This document shows, piece after piece, positions 1-8,486 of a DNA stretch of 64,000 nucleotides; the first letter of the stretch is position 1; each line of letters opens with the position of its first letter. The DNA comes from Saltatorellus ferox (GTDB lineage: Bacteria > Planctomycetota > UBA1135 > GCA-002686595). A program made the translations under genes and the position numbers. Location: assembly GCA_007751475.1 (NCBI GenBank), contig CP036434.1, forward strand, positions 2,046,001 through 2,110,000. The letters run 5' to 3'. The notes beneath the pieces were generated by a model. It saw nothing but the letters and a program-made list of their open reading frames with translations, did no database searches and was not told where the DNA came from.

Positions 1-1
1 C

Positions 2-481
2 GCAGTCCCGGGCATGGCGCGGCTTCAGCCCATGCTGATGGACTACGTGAAGGCGGGCGGGACGATGGTCGTGCAGTACAACACGGCGAGCCGCGACATG
101 ATGACCGACCCGCGGGAGCTCGGGCCGCTGCCGTTCAGCCTCACGCGCGGCCGAGTCACGGTGGAGGAAGCGGCGCCGACGTTCCTGCTGCCGGACCACC
201 CGCTGATGAACGAACCGAACCGTCTCACGGCGGCTGACTTCGACGGCTGGGTCCAGGAGCGCGGGCTCTACTTCGCCGGTGACCTCGATCCTGGGTACGA
301 GGCGCTGATCGCCTGGAACGATCCGGGCGAGGCGCCGCTGAGCGGGGCGCTCATCGCGTGCGACTTCGGCGAGGGCCGCTTCCTCTATACAGGCATCAGC
401 CTGTTCCGTCAGCTCCCGGCGGGCGTCCCCGGAGCGTATCGGCTCCTGGCGAACCTGCTCGTCCGTCGCGCGGAGCGCTGA
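2..481 (+). CDS. C-terminal part of PIG-L (LmbE-like) deacetylase family protein, 5' truncated by window edge
   Basis: The reading frame is open to the left edge, so only about 160 C-terminal residues are seen. An internal ATG lies at 14 but is probably not the start. The visible part (LMDYVKAGGTMVVQYNT, then PFSLTRGRVTVEEAAP, DHPLMNEPNRLTAADFDGW and FLYTGISLFRQLPAGVPGAY) resembles the glutamine-amidotransferase-like C-terminal extension of large PIG-L family deacetylases, which de-N-acetylate sugar substrates and are often exported. The catalytic PIG-L domain (AHPDD motif) would lie upstream and cannot be seen. The symporter gene starts 3 bp after this stop, so the two are probably co-transcribed and may act on the same sugar-type substrate. 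The family assignment is recalled from sequence pattern, not searched. Confidence 0.7.
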   Translation, partial: AVPGMARLQPMLMDYVKAGGTMVVQYNTASRDMMTDPRELGPLPFSLTRGRVTVEEAAPTFLLPDHPLMNEPNRLTAADFDGWVQERGLYFAGDLDPGYEALIAWNDPGEAPLSGALIACDFGEGRFLYTGISLFRQLPAGVPGAYRLLANLLVRRAER

Positions 482-484
482 GCC

Positions 485-2218
485 TTGTCGGGTATCGACT
501 GGGCGGTCCTCCTCGGGACGCTCGGGTTCATCGTTGCCTACGGCATCTGGCGAACCCGCAGCGACAACAGCCAGAACAACTACCTGCGCGGCGGGAGTGA
601 CACGCGCTGGTGGGGCGTGGGCCTCAGCGTCATGGCGACGCAAGCAAGCGCCGTCACCTTCCTGAGCACGCCCGGCCAGGGCTACCTCGACGGCATGGGC
701 TTCGTGCAGTTTTACTTCGGGCTGCCGCTCGCGATGATCGTCATCGGCGCCGTGTTCATTCCGCTGTACTACCGCTGGAAGGTCTACACCGCCTACGAGT
801 TCATCGGCAGGCGCTTCGACGGCCGGACGCGGCTGTTGACGGCCGGGCTGTTCCTGATCCACCGCAGCCTCGGCGCCGGCATCACCATCTACGCGCCGAG
901 CATCGTGCTGTCCAAGGTGCTGCACCTTCCGCTTTCGTGGATGTGCGTCTTCATCGGAGCGCTCGTGATCCTCTACACGACGACTGGCGGCGCGCGCGCG
1001 GTGGGGGTGACGCAGAAGCAGCAGATGGCCGTGATCTTCCTCGGGATTCTCGCGGCCTTCGGGCTGACGCTGCATTCGCTCGGGGGGACCGTGGGGATCG
1101 CCGACAGCTTCCGCGTCGCGGGCGCGCTCGGGAAGCTCGACGTCATCGATCTGTCCTGGGATCCGTCGAACAAGTACACGCTCTGGAGCGGGCTGATCGG
1201 TGGGTTCTTCCTGCAGCTCTCGTACTTCGGGACGGACCAGAGCCAGGTGCAGCGCTATCTCAGCGGACAGTCGATCGCCCAGGCGCGCCAGGGGCTCTGG
1301 ATGAACGGCATCCTGAAGATCCCCATGCAGTTCTTCATCCTCGGGACCGGCGTGCTGGTGTTCGTGTTCTACCTGGTGAACCCGGCGCCGCTGCACTGGA
1401 ACGAGGCGAACCTCGTGGCGCTGCGGGCCCAGGACACCGGGGGCGTGACGGAGGCGATGGAGGTGCAGCACGCGGAGACCATGGCCGAGCGGGCGGCGGC
1501 CACGACGGAGCTCACCGACGCCTGGCGCGCCGAGGACGGCGCGGCGGCGGCCTCTGCCCTCGACGAGGTCAAGCGGCTGGACCGCGAGCGTCAGGTACTG
1601 GAGCAGCAGTTCAAGGAGCACGTCGCGACGGTGGCTCCGGCGCTGGAGACGAACGACAAGGACTACATCTTCATCTCGTTCATCATGCAGCACCTGCCGG
1701 TCGGCGTGATCGGGCTGCTCCTGGCGATGATCTTCTGCGCCGGGATGGGCAGCACGGCGGCTGAGCTCTCGGCACTCGCGACCACGACGGTCGTCGACGT
1801 GGCGCGCGCCGATCGAGGGGAGGCGCAGACCGTGCGGAGCACGCGCTGGGCGACGGTGGGGTTCGGCCTGCTTGCGCTCGGTTCGGCCGCCGTGTTCTCG
1901 CTCTTCGAGAACCTGATCCAGGCTGTCAACATCCTGGGAAGCCTGTTCTACGGGACGATCCTCGGGATCTTCCTTGTGGCGTTCTTCGTGAGATGGGTCC
2001 ACGGGACGGCCGTCTTCGTCGCTGCCCTGATCGCGCAAGCGGTCATCCTCGCGCTGCACTTCGGCGACGTCGAGGTCGCCTTCCTCTGGTACAACCTGAT
2101 CGCTCCGGCGATCGTGGTCGTCCTCGCCATGGTGCTGCAGCCGGTTCTTCCGGGGTCGCCCTCGGTGGCGGTGCCGCCGGGCGGACGGGCGGATGACGCC
2201 GGGGGCGGGAGCCAATGA
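485..2218 (+). CDS. Sodium/solute symporter (SSS family)
   Basis: A 577-residue polytopic membrane protein starting at TTG 485, 3 bp after the previous stop. SSS hallmarks are visible: SVMATQASAVTFLSTPGQGY in an early helix (about 48-67), a TTGGARAV stretch near 167-173, the GTDQSQVQRYLS segment (249-260), and a late CAGMGSTAAELSALATTTVV helix near 425. The family couples uptake of sugars, amino acids or sialic acids to sodium entry. Residues about 301-394 form a hydrophilic, Ala/Glu-rich, probably coiled-coil insert between two membrane helices. I recall comparable loops in Bacteroidota and Planctomycetota members that sit next to PIG-L deacetylases. The substrate cannot be read from sequence. 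The pairing with the upstream deacetylase suggests an amino-sugar or sialic-acid-like compound, which is inference. Confidence 0.88.
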   Translation: MSGIDWAVLLGTLGFIVAYGIWRTRSDNSQNNYLRGGSDTRWWGVGLSVMATQASAVTFLSTPGQGYLDGMGFVQFYFGLPLAMIVIGAVFIPLYYRWKVYTAYEFIGRRFDGRTRLLTAGLFLIHRSLGAGITIYAPSIVLSKVLHLPLSWMCVFIGALVILYTTTGGARAVGVTQKQQMAVIFLGILAAFGLTLHSLGGTVGIADSFRVAGALGKLDVIDLSWDPSNKYTLWSGLIGGFFLQLSYFGTDQSQVQRYLSGQSIAQARQGLWMNGILKIPMQFFILGTGVLVFVFYLVNPAPLHWNEANLVALRAQDTGGVTEAMEVQHAETMAERAAATTELTDAWRAEDGAAAASALDEVKRLDRERQVLEQQFKEHVATVAPALETNDKDYIFISFIMQHLPVGVIGLLLAMIFCAGMGSTAAELSALATTTVVDVARADRGEAQTVRSTRWATVGFGLLALGSAAVFSLFENLIQAVNILGSLFYGTILGIFLVAFFVRWVHGTAVFVAALIAQAVILALHFGDVEVAFLWYNLIAPAIVVVLAMVLQPVLPGSPSVAVPPGGRADDAGGGSQ

Positions 2219-2231
2219 GACGGCGACCCGT

Positions 2232-2247
2232 CGGTCCTTTCGGACCG
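2232..2247. terminator. Short hairpin between convergent genes
   Basis: CGGTCC-TTTC-GGACCG forms a perfect 6-bp stem 14 bp after the symporter stop and 34 bp before the stop of the convergent secreted-protein gene. There is no T-run, so it is a weak candidate bidirectional terminator. Confidence 0.35.
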
Positions 2248-2280
2248 GCGAGCCGCCGCTCAACTCACACGCTTCCCTTG

Positions 2281-3555
2281 CTACTGGAACGTGATCGCAA
2301 GACCGTCCGTGAAGTTGGACGTCGGGCCGGTGGGGCTGGAGTCGCGGTACCAGGCCTGGAAGTTCCAGGTCTGGCCGGGGGCCGCGGAGACGAAGCCGTT
2401 CGGCTGGGGGATCTGGTTCAGGTTGATGGGCAGGGCGATCGTGCCGCCGAGGCCGGACTGCTGGATCTGTCCGCCACCGACGTAGCGGCCGACGCTGCCC
2501 ACCACGCAGAGGTTGCCGGAGCTGCCGCCCGGCATCATGACGAAGCCCTGGGTCTGGCTGGTGATGAAGAAGCCGAAGGCGAGCGCGGGGAGCTGCTGGG
2601 CTCCGAGCGTCACGTCGTTGTCAGTGACGGTGGTGGAACCGATCGCCGTGATGCGGGCGGAAGCCCCCGTCGAGTTGAGCGCAGGCATGCAGTAGTTCGT
2701 GCCGATCGAGTTGCCGTTGCACCCGCCACCGGCGCCCGTGACCATGAGGGTGTAGTCGTTGCAGTCCTCGGTCGGATCGTCGATCCAGAGTTCGACCCGG
2801 AGGAACACGCTCATGGGCGTGGCGTTCGGGTTCGTGTAGACGACCTGCTCGTCGTCCGTGCCCGAGCCGCCGATTCCGAGGCTGGCGGCGCCGATCGCAC
2901 AGCCCTCCAGTGCGAAGATGTCGATATCGCCCGTCGCCGTGGCGAACAGCACGTCCATCGTGAGGGTTCCTCCGCCGGGCACGCAGAACTCGTACCAGTC
3001 AGGATCCCCTTTGGCGCACCAGAGGTTCGGGTAGGTCCCGTCACCGAGCACGACGGCGTCGTCGCAGATATCGTTCTGCTCGAAGTTGTCGTCATTGGTC
3101 GCGGGGCAGGGCTCGGCGCGGACGCGGAACTGACCCGGTCCTCCGGCGCCCACCACGCGGGATCCGACACGCAGCAGGTAGCCCTGCCCGGAGATCGCGT
3201 CGAAGGTCACGCTGGAAAGGCCCTGACAGGATTGGGCGGCACAGGCGAGGAGGTTGAGTGCGCCGCAATTGATGCCGTCGTAGACGGCGATCCGTGTGTC
3301 GAATGCGGTGTTGGTCCCGCACGTCTCAAAGCGAATCGGGCCCGTGGCCGGGGACGTCCAGCGGAACCAGACGTCCTTGCGCACCCCGAGTCCGTTGCAG
3401 TCCGAGAGGCCGCCGCCCGTTGCGTTGGTGTTGTCGAAGCCGAACGTGTTGAAGCCAGAAATGGGGGTCGCGTTGGCGCAGTCATCCGCGCCCTGGGCAT
3501 AGCCCAGCGGAGCGAAAAGGCAGGCAGCGCCGAGGAGAGAGAGCAGTTGCTTCAT
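2281..3555 (-). CDS. Secreted protein with shared planctomycete-type C-terminal domain
   Basis: A 424-residue protein with a clear signal peptide (MKQLLSLLGAACLFAPLGYAQG). The middle part contains two PPC-like beta-sandwich stretches: the first has DVWFRWTSPATGPIRFETCG near 60-80, and the second lies around 170-260 with GDPDWYEFCVPGGGTLT. From about residue 290 a separate domain starts (NYCMPALNSTG, then NDVTLGAQQLP) and ends in WNFQAWYRDSSPTGPTSNFTDG. The same domain layout recurs at the C-terminus of the protein at 62109-63521. Cysteines are numerous, consistent with an exported, disulphide-bonded protein. No catalytic motif was recognised, so a cell-surface or matrix role is inference. It is monocistronic, convergent with the symporter, and separated from nrdB by a strong hairpin. 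Confidence 0.82.
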   Translation of the reverse strand: MKQLLSLLGAACLFAPLGYAQGADDCANATPISGFNTFGFDNTNATGGGLSDCNGLGVRKDVWFRWTSPATGPIRFETCGTNTAFDTRIAVYDGINCGALNLLACAAQSCQGLSSVTFDAISGQGYLLRVGSRVVGAGGPGQFRVRAEPCPATNDDNFEQNDICDDAVVLGDGTYPNLWCAKGDPDWYEFCVPGGGTLTMDVLFATATGDIDIFALEGCAIGAASLGIGGSGTDDEQVVYTNPNATPMSVFLRVELWIDDPTEDCNDYTLMVTGAGGGCNGNSIGTNYCMPALNSTGASARITAIGSTTVTDNDVTLGAQQLPALAFGFFITSQTQGFVMMPGGSSGNLCVVGSVGRYVGGGQIQQSGLGGTIALPINLNQIPQPNGFVSAAPGQTWNFQAWYRDSSPTGPTSNFTDGLAITFQ

Positions 3556-3738
3556 GGATTTTCGAGAAGAGGAGAAAGGGGCCTGGGGTCATGCGTATTC
3601 GGGTGCCGTTCAGCGGAGCCCGACGTCCTCCTGATCTTTGCATGAATCGAGAATCCTGCCTGGGAATCGATGGCGCGCGCTCGGAAACGGGCTGGCGCGC
3701 CTTGCGTTTCGGGCGGCTGAACGCTTTCACGGAACGAC

Positions 3739-3770
3739 GGAAGGGGGCGGTTCGACAACCGCCCCCTTCC
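3739..3770. terminator. Perfect 14-bp hairpin downstream of nrdB
   Basis: GGAAGGGGGCGGTT, a CGAC loop and AACCGCCCCCTTCC form an uninterrupted stem. It lies 120 bp beyond the nrdB stop and 184 bp upstream of the next minus-strand start, so it probably ends nrdAB transcripts. Neither flank has a convincing T-run, so rho-independent activity is not certain. Confidence 0.55.
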
Positions 3771-3805
3771 GAACTGGGTCCTTTCCTTGGCCGCCGGTGG
3801 CGGCC

Positions 3806-3900
3806 CTCTCCGATCAGAAAGCCCCTCTCCGATCAGAAAGCCCCTCTCCGATCAGAAAGCCCCTCTCCGATCAGAAAGCCCCTCTCCGATCAGAAAGCCT
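3806..3900. repeat. Five-copy 19-bp tandem repeat spanning the nrdB stop codon
   Basis: The unit CGATCAGAAAGCCCCTCTC recurs with an exact 19-bp period (CGATCAGAAA at 3811, 3830, 3849, 3868 and 3887). The last copy contains the nrdB stop codon (TCA at 3890-3892 on this strand), and its gene-side end encodes the terminal Ala-Phe. The array therefore looks like repeated duplication of the 3' end of the gene into its own 3' untranslated region. The copies are essentially identical. Confidence 0.9.
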
Positions 3901-4888
3901 CGTCGAACGCGACCTCGCCGCTGACGGACACCTGATAGGCGCTGACCCGGCGCTCGAAGAAGTTCGAAAGCTCCTGGACGTCCTGGAGATCCATGAACGA
4001 GAACGGGTTCTTGGATCCGAAGTAGGGCGGCATCCCGAGGTTGGAGAGGCGCTGGTCCGCGACGAATTCCAGGTACTTGCGCATATCGGCCTGGCTCAGG
4101 CCCGCCACGCCGCCGGACAGGAGATCCTCGGCGAACTGCATCTCGCACTCGATGGCTTCCTTCAGCATCTCGACGACCTGGTTTTCCAGCTCATCGTCGA
4201 AGAGCTCGGGCGACTCGTCCCTGACCGTCTTCACGACCTCGAAGGCAAACGCCATGTGGCAGCTCTCGTCGCGGAAGACCCAGTTCGTGCCGGAGGCGAG
4301 GCCGTTGAGAAGACCCTTGCTCCGCAGGAAGTAGACGTAGGCGAACGCGGCGAAGAAGAACATGCCCTCGATGCAGCAGGCGAAGCACATGAGGTTCATC
4401 AGGAACCGTCGCTTCTCCTCGGGCGTATGGCAGGCCTCGAGGGACTCGACCGTGTCCATCCACTTGAAGCAGAACTCACCCTTGCGCTTGATCGAGGGGA
4501 TGTTCTGGATCGCCGAGAACGCTTCCTCGCGCTCCTTGAGGTCGGGGATATAGGTGTCGAGCAGCGTCAGGTAGAACTGCACGTGGAGCGCTTCCTCGTA
4601 GAGCTGGCGCGACAGGTACATCCTCGCCTCGGGCGAGTTGATGTGCTTGTAGAGCGACAGCACGAGGTTGTTGGACACGATCGAGTCACCGGTCGCGAAG
4701 AACGCGACGAGTCGGTTGACCAGGTGGCGCTCGGCGGGCTGAAGTCGCTTCTGGAGATCGACGGTGTCCGTGCTGAAGTCGACCTCCTCGACGGTCCAGG
4801 TGTTCTTGATCGCGTCCCGATACATGTCGAAGAACACGGGGTACTTCATCGGACGCAGGGTCAGGTCGAATCCGGGGTCTAGAATCAT
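3890..4888 (-). CDS. nrdB: Class I ribonucleotide reductase beta subunit (NrdB)
   Basis: Provides the metal/tyrosyl radical cofactor for deoxyribonucleotide synthesis with NrdA. Metal-ligand motifs are visible: GDSIVSNN (first Asp), EEALHVQFY (Glu, His and, at the E. coli Tyr122 position, a retained Tyr), CIEGMFFF (Glu) and DESCHMAF (Glu and His). This makes a tyrosyl-radical class Ia-like enzyme more likely than a Phe-type class Ic enzyme. The frame opens at 4945, but the preceding residues are low-complexity, whereas MILDPGFDLTLRPMKYP at 4888 begins the typical NrdB N-terminus, giving 332 residues. The C-terminus ends in VAFDEAF, the acidic tail type that docks into NrdA. It follows nrdA on the same strand after about 139 bp. 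Confidence 0.96.
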   Translation of the reverse strand: MILDPGFDLTLRPMKYPVFFDMYRDAIKNTWTVEEVDFSTDTVDLQKRLQPAERHLVNRLVAFFATGDSIVSNNLVLSLYKHINSPEARMYLSRQLYEEALHVQFYLTLLDTYIPDLKEREEAFSAIQNIPSIKRKGEFCFKWMDTVESLEACHTPEEKRRFLMNLMCFACCIEGMFFFAAFAYVYFLRSKGLLNGLASGTNWVFRDESCHMAFAFEVVKTVRDESPELFDDELENQVVEMLKEAIECEMQFAEDLLSGGVAGLSQADMRKYLEFVADQRLSNLGMPPYFGSKNPFSFMDLQDVQELSNFFERRVSAYQVSVSGEVAFDEAF

Positions 4889-4978
4889 GGTATCGGGCTC
4901 GTGGTGCGGTCGCGGTCGGGAGTTTCGGGCGGGAGCTTCGGTCAACGGCTTTGATCAGCCGGCGTACCGGGCCAGCTT

Positions 4979-5011
4979 CGGGCGGCACTCCGCTGGGGAT
5001 GCTGCCGCCCG
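4979..5011 (-). promoter_or_regulatory. GC-rich hairpin in the nrdA-nrdB gap
   Basis: CGGGCGGC at 4979-4986 pairs perfectly with GCCGCCCG at 5004-5011 across a 17-nt loop, 17 bp beyond the nrdA stop. It could attenuate read-through into nrdB or stabilise the processed nrdA message. There is no T-run, so full termination is unlikely. Confidence 0.3.
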
Positions 5012-5027
5012 GGAGTTTCCTGAAGGA

Positions 5028-7514
5028 TCAGTTGCAGGCTTCGCAGCTCTCCGGGTTCTCCAGAGAGCATGCGACCGCGTCCGTGTCGCTCACGGTCGCG
5101 GCGGCGGTGCCGCTGTCCGATTGCCGGATGCGAGTCGCGGGCCGTGAACGCAGGTAGTACGTCGTCTTGAGCCCCTGCTTCCATGCGTAGAGGTACATGC
5201 TGCTGAGCTTGCCGATCGTCGGGCTCGCCATGAACAGGTTCAGGGACTGGCTCTGGTCGATGTACGGGCCGCGCGCGGCGCCCATCTCGATCAGCGACTT
5301 CTGCGGCACTTCCCACGCCGTGCGATACAGCTCGCGGACGTCCGCCGGCAGCTCGTCGATGTCCTGGATCGAACCCTCGGCCTTCTTGATGCGCGAGCGC
5401 ATGGACTCGGTCCACATGCCACGCTCCTTGAGTTCGTTCACGAGGTAGTTGTTGATCTGCATGAAGTCGCCGGAGAGCGTCTCGCGCTTGAACAGGTTCG
5501 AAACCTGCGGCTCGATGCACTCGTAGCAGCCCGCGATGCTCGCGATCGTCGCCGTCGGCGCGATGGCGATGACGAGCGAGTTGCGGACGCCCGTCTTGGC
5601 AATCTGCGCCTTGACCTCGGCCCATTCCTCCTTGAGCGTCGGCTCGATGCCCCAGAGGTCGAACTGGAGCTTGCCCTCGGCGGCCCACGTCTCCGCGAAC
5701 GCCTCGTGGGCGCCGTGTTCGGCGGCCAGCTTGGCGGAGGTTCGCATGGCGTTCAGGTACAGGTGCTCCTGGATGCGCGCCGTCAGCTCCTGGGCCTCCG
5801 GTGCGTCGAACGCGATGCGCATCTGGAACAGAACGTCCTGGAGGCCCATGCAGCCGAGGCCCACGGGGCGCCAGCGGCTGTTGGAGGCCGCCGCGTCCGG
5901 CGTCGGATAGAAGTTGATGTCGATCACGCGATCGAGGTACTTCACCGCGGTGCGAACGACCTTGCCGAGCTCTTCGTAGTCGAAGCGCTTCGTGCCGTCC
6001 TCGTCCGTGACGACGAACTTGCCGAGGTTGACCGAGCCGAGGTTGCAGACCGCGGTCTCGTCCTTGGAGGTGACCTCCAGGATCTCGGTGCAGAGGTTCG
6101 AGAGGTGAACGACGTTGCCCGGGTTCTTGGCCTGGTTGCAGCGCTTGTTGCTCGTGTCCTTGAACGTCATCCACCCGTTGCCGGTCTGGGCGAGCGTCCG
6201 CATCATCCGCGAGTACAGCTCGCGCGCCTTGACCTGGCGCTCGAATTCACCGCGTGCCTCGGCCTCGGTGTAGAGTCGCTCGAACTCGTCGCCGTAGGTG
6301 TCCGTGAGCGTCGGCTGCTTCTTCGGATCGAAGAGTGACCACATCTCGTCCGCTTCCACGCGCTTCATGAAGAGGTCGGAGACCCAGTTCGCGAGGTTGA
6401 GGTTGTGGGTGCGGCGGGCCTCGTCGCCCGTGTTGTCGCGGAGCTCGAGGAACTCCTCGATGTCGGCGTGCCAGGTCTCGAGGTACACGCACGCGGCGCC
6501 CTTGCGGCGTCCGCCCTGGTTGACGGCGGCGACGGAGCTATCGAGGGTCTTGAGCCACGGGACGATGCCGTTGGACTCGCCGTTCGTACCGCGGATCAGG
6601 GAGCCGCGGCTGCGGACGCGGTGGTACGCCACCCCGATGCCGCCCGCGAACTTGCTGAGGCGTGCGATGTCCTGGTAGCGATCGTAGATCGACTCCAGGT
6701 CGTCCTGGGGGCTGTCCAGCAGGTAGCAGGAGCTGAGCTGCTGGTGGTGCGTTCCCGAATTGAAGAGCGTCGGGGAACTCGGGAGGTAGCGCAGCGACGA
6801 GATCAGCCGGTAGAAGTCGCGGGCCTCGCCCGGCGTCTCCGCGAGCCCGCAGGCGACGCGCATGAAGAAGTACTGGGGCGTCTCGGTGACCTTGCGGCTC
6901 TCGGGATGCTTGAGGAGGTAGCGGTCGTAGACCGTCCGCAGGCCGAAGTACTCGAAGAGGCTGGAGCGGTCGGCCTCGATCGTGTCGTTGAGCTTGCGCG
7001 CGTTCTTGGCCACGAACTTGGCGGTTCGCTCGTTGATGACGCCCATGTCGGCGCCGACCTTGATCGACTGGCTGAAGGAGTAGATCTCCTGGTTCTGGAC
7101 CTCCTTGTCGATGTAGGTCGAGAGGAGGCGTGCCGCCAGACGGCTGTACTGGGGCTCCTCGGCCGTCAGCGAGGCGGCCGTCTGGATCGAGAGGCGGTCG
7201 AGTTCGGCCGTGGTGGCGCCGTCGTAGAGCCCGCTGATCGTCCGGGTGGCGATCCGCATGGAGTCCACGCCGGCGAGCCCTTCGGCGCAGCGGCTGACGG
7301 CCTTCACGATCTTGTTGAGATCGACGAGCTCGAGGTGCCCGCTGCGTTTCCGGACCTTCATCCCCGGGGCGCTATCTGCGTCGTTGGCGAAGGAGCCGCG
7401 GGCTCCGGAGGAGTCCGTGCGGGGAGAGGAGACGGCTGGAGATCCAGCGTGGGAGGAGGGCGACATGGTTCCGGCCTGAGTGGCGACCGGAGCGTCAGCG
7501 TGGGTGCGGTCCAT
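5028..7514 (-). CDS. nrdA: Class I ribonucleoside-diphosphate reductase alpha subunit (NrdA) with N-terminal ATP-cone
   Basis: Reduces ribonucleoside diphosphates using the radical passed from NrdB. An ATP-cone, the allosteric activity domain, begins near residue 52 (MKVRKRSGHLELVDLNKI). Catalytic motifs follow in order: FNSGTHHQQLSSCYL (first active-site Cys), NLCTEI (Asn, Cys, Glu), AVCNLGSVNLGKF (partner Cys), TTYYLRSR (the radical-transfer Tyr pair) and a C-terminal SCEACN redox Cys pair. The frame stays open to 7793, but the two NrdR-like boxes at 7695-7741 lie inside that extension, so translation must start downstream of them. I chose ATG at 7514 (828 residues), with ATG 7466 and 7361 as alternatives. 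The first 51 residues are Ser/Pro/Ala-rich and probably disordered. It forms an operon with nrdB. Confidence 0.95.
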   Translation of the reverse strand: MDRTHADAPVATQAGTMSPSSHAGSPAVSSPRTDSSGARGSFANDADSAPGMKVRKRSGHLELVDLNKIVKAVSRCAEGLAGVDSMRIATRTISGLYDGATTAELDRLSIQTAASLTAEEPQYSRLAARLLSTYIDKEVQNQEIYSFSQSIKVGADMGVINERTAKFVAKNARKLNDTIEADRSSLFEYFGLRTVYDRYLLKHPESRKVTETPQYFFMRVACGLAETPGEARDFYRLISSLRYLPSSPTLFNSGTHHQQLSSCYLLDSPQDDLESIYDRYQDIARLSKFAGGIGVAYHRVRSRGSLIRGTNGESNGIVPWLKTLDSSVAAVNQGGRRKGAACVYLETWHADIEEFLELRDNTGDEARRTHNLNLANWVSDLFMKRVEADEMWSLFDPKKQPTLTDTYGDEFERLYTEAEARGEFERQVKARELYSRMMRTLAQTGNGWMTFKDTSNKRCNQAKNPGNVVHLSNLCTEILEVTSKDETAVCNLGSVNLGKFVVTDEDGTKRFDYEELGKVVRTAVKYLDRVIDINFYPTPDAAASNSRWRPVGLGCMGLQDVLFQMRIAFDAPEAQELTARIQEHLYLNAMRTSAKLAAEHGAHEAFAETWAAEGKLQFDLWGIEPTLKEEWAEVKAQIAKTGVRNSLVIAIAPTATIASIAGCYECIEPQVSNLFKRETLSGDFMQINNYLVNELKERGMWTESMRSRIKKAEGSIQDIDELPADVRELYRTAWEVPQKSLIEMGAARGPYIDQSQSLNLFMASPTIGKLSSMYLYAWKQGLKTTYYLRSRPATRIRQSDSGTAAATVSDTDAVACSLENPESCEACN

Positions 7515-7694
7515 GCTTGGCTTCGAGAGGCGGGGAGGAGAGTGCGGAGGGCGAAGAGAATGGGGGGCCTGGCCTATCCGCTGCCCGTGGGCTTCGTTGC
7601 GGATGGTGGGGCCGGTCTGTGCTGGCGCCAGGAATGGCTGCAGCGATCGGTGTTGCGGTGGATCTGGCTCCGGGGACAGCCAGTAGGCACGGCG

Positions 7695-7741
7695 ACACCA
7701 TATGTGCGCGTGGCGCGAGTTGCGGCCACCATATATAGGGG
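7695..7741 (-). promoter_or_regulatory. Tandem NrdR-box-like operators upstream of nrdA
   Basis: Two AT-rich 16-mers stand out in the GC-rich leader: ACACCATATGTGCGCG at 7695-7710 and CCACCATATATAGGGG at 7726-7741. Both resemble the NrdR box (ACAC-WATATAT-WGTGT), and their starts are 31 bp apart, about three helical turns, the spacing usual for cooperative NrdR pairs. NrdR represses ribonucleotide reductase operons when dATP/ATP is bound. The position 180-230 bp upstream of the chosen start fits a promoter-overlapping operator. A third, single near-palindrome (CCACAATATGTGG) lies around 7848-7860. Confidence 0.72.
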
Positions 7742-7905
7742 TGCTGGCTGACCCGCAAGGATAGCAGAGTGAGACACTCCGAACAACCGGCATCTCTCCG
7801 AAGAACTACACGGAGTGGTGGCTTTTTGGCGCCAGGGTGGATCCGACCACAATATGTGGGGGCATGCTGGCGCCCTGCCGTGATGGGGCGGAATCGAGGG
7901 CGATT
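7742..7905. other. Remaining intergenic stretch between nrdA promoter and DinB-like gene
   Basis: The nrdA leader as a whole is gene-free from 7515 to 7905. Beyond the operators, this part holds the solitary AT-rich near-palindrome CCACAATATGTGG near 7848-7860, a possible third NrdR-type site. No other gene or strong terminator was seen. Both flanking genes read leftwards. Confidence 0.4.
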
Positions 7906-8439
7906 TCAGGCCTCGAGGCGCCATTCGGCTCTCAGGAGCCCGATCGCGCCGAGGTGGTAGGTCACGTGAAACAGGTGCCCTTCCAGGAAGACCATACGGG
8001 AGATCAAGGTCGATCGAAAGGCCGGGTGGACCTCGACGAGCGGCGGCCTCTCCAAGTCGGCATCGGTCAGTGACTTGAGCGCGCCGAGGACCAGGAAAGA
8101 CAGGCGATTCACTTCGGCTACCAGCACGGGAAGTCCCGTAGTTGCGTAGGAAGTCGCTTCTTGGGCGGGCGCAGTAGACAGCGCAGACGCGGCGGGCGCC
8201 GCGCCGCGTCGGGCGGCACAGGCTTCCATCGTCGGCGACAGCTTCGCCCCCCCCGGCCCGAGCGCGATCGCCTCGGCCGCGCTGGCCATCGCTTCCGCGA
8301 CGTGGCTCGCATGCCAGCCAATGGGCGGACGCCCTCCCATCGACTTCCAGGCCAGCTCTTCCGTCAGGCCGTGCCCGAGGCTCCGTACGAGGACGCGGTA
8401 GCGGTGTTCCAGCTGGCGTGCGATGAACTCGGCGATCAT
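7906..8439 (-). CDS. DinB-like four-helix-bundle protein
   Basis: A 177-residue cytoplasmic protein. The pattern WHASHVAEA near residue 42 and the terminal HLFHVTYHLGAIGLLRAEW match the DinB / DUF664-type fold, in which three His residues coordinate a metal. The family includes thiol-dependent hydrolases and many uncharacterised stress-linked proteins, so no reaction can be assigned. Residues about 75-110 form an Ala/Pro-rich loop that is longer than usual. It begins 48 bp after the stop of the TonB-like gene upstream on the same strand and is probably co-transcribed with it. Confidence 0.7.
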   Translation of the reverse strand: MIAEFIARQLEHRYRVLVRSLGHGLTEELAWKSMGGRPPIGWHASHVAEAMASAAEAIALGPGGAKLSPTMEACAARRGAAPAASALSTAPAQEATSYATTGLPVLVAEVNRLSFLVLGALKSLTDADLERPPLVEVHPAFRSTLISRMVFLEGHLFHVTYHLGAIGLLRAEWRLEA

Positions 8440-8486
8440 CCGGCCATTTCACTCGACCCGCGCACCGCGTTCACCCCCGCCGCCCG

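Noticed and set aside
3806..3900. CRISPR array
   Set aside because: Repeats are directly adjacent with no spacers, only 19 bp long, and no cas genes are present.
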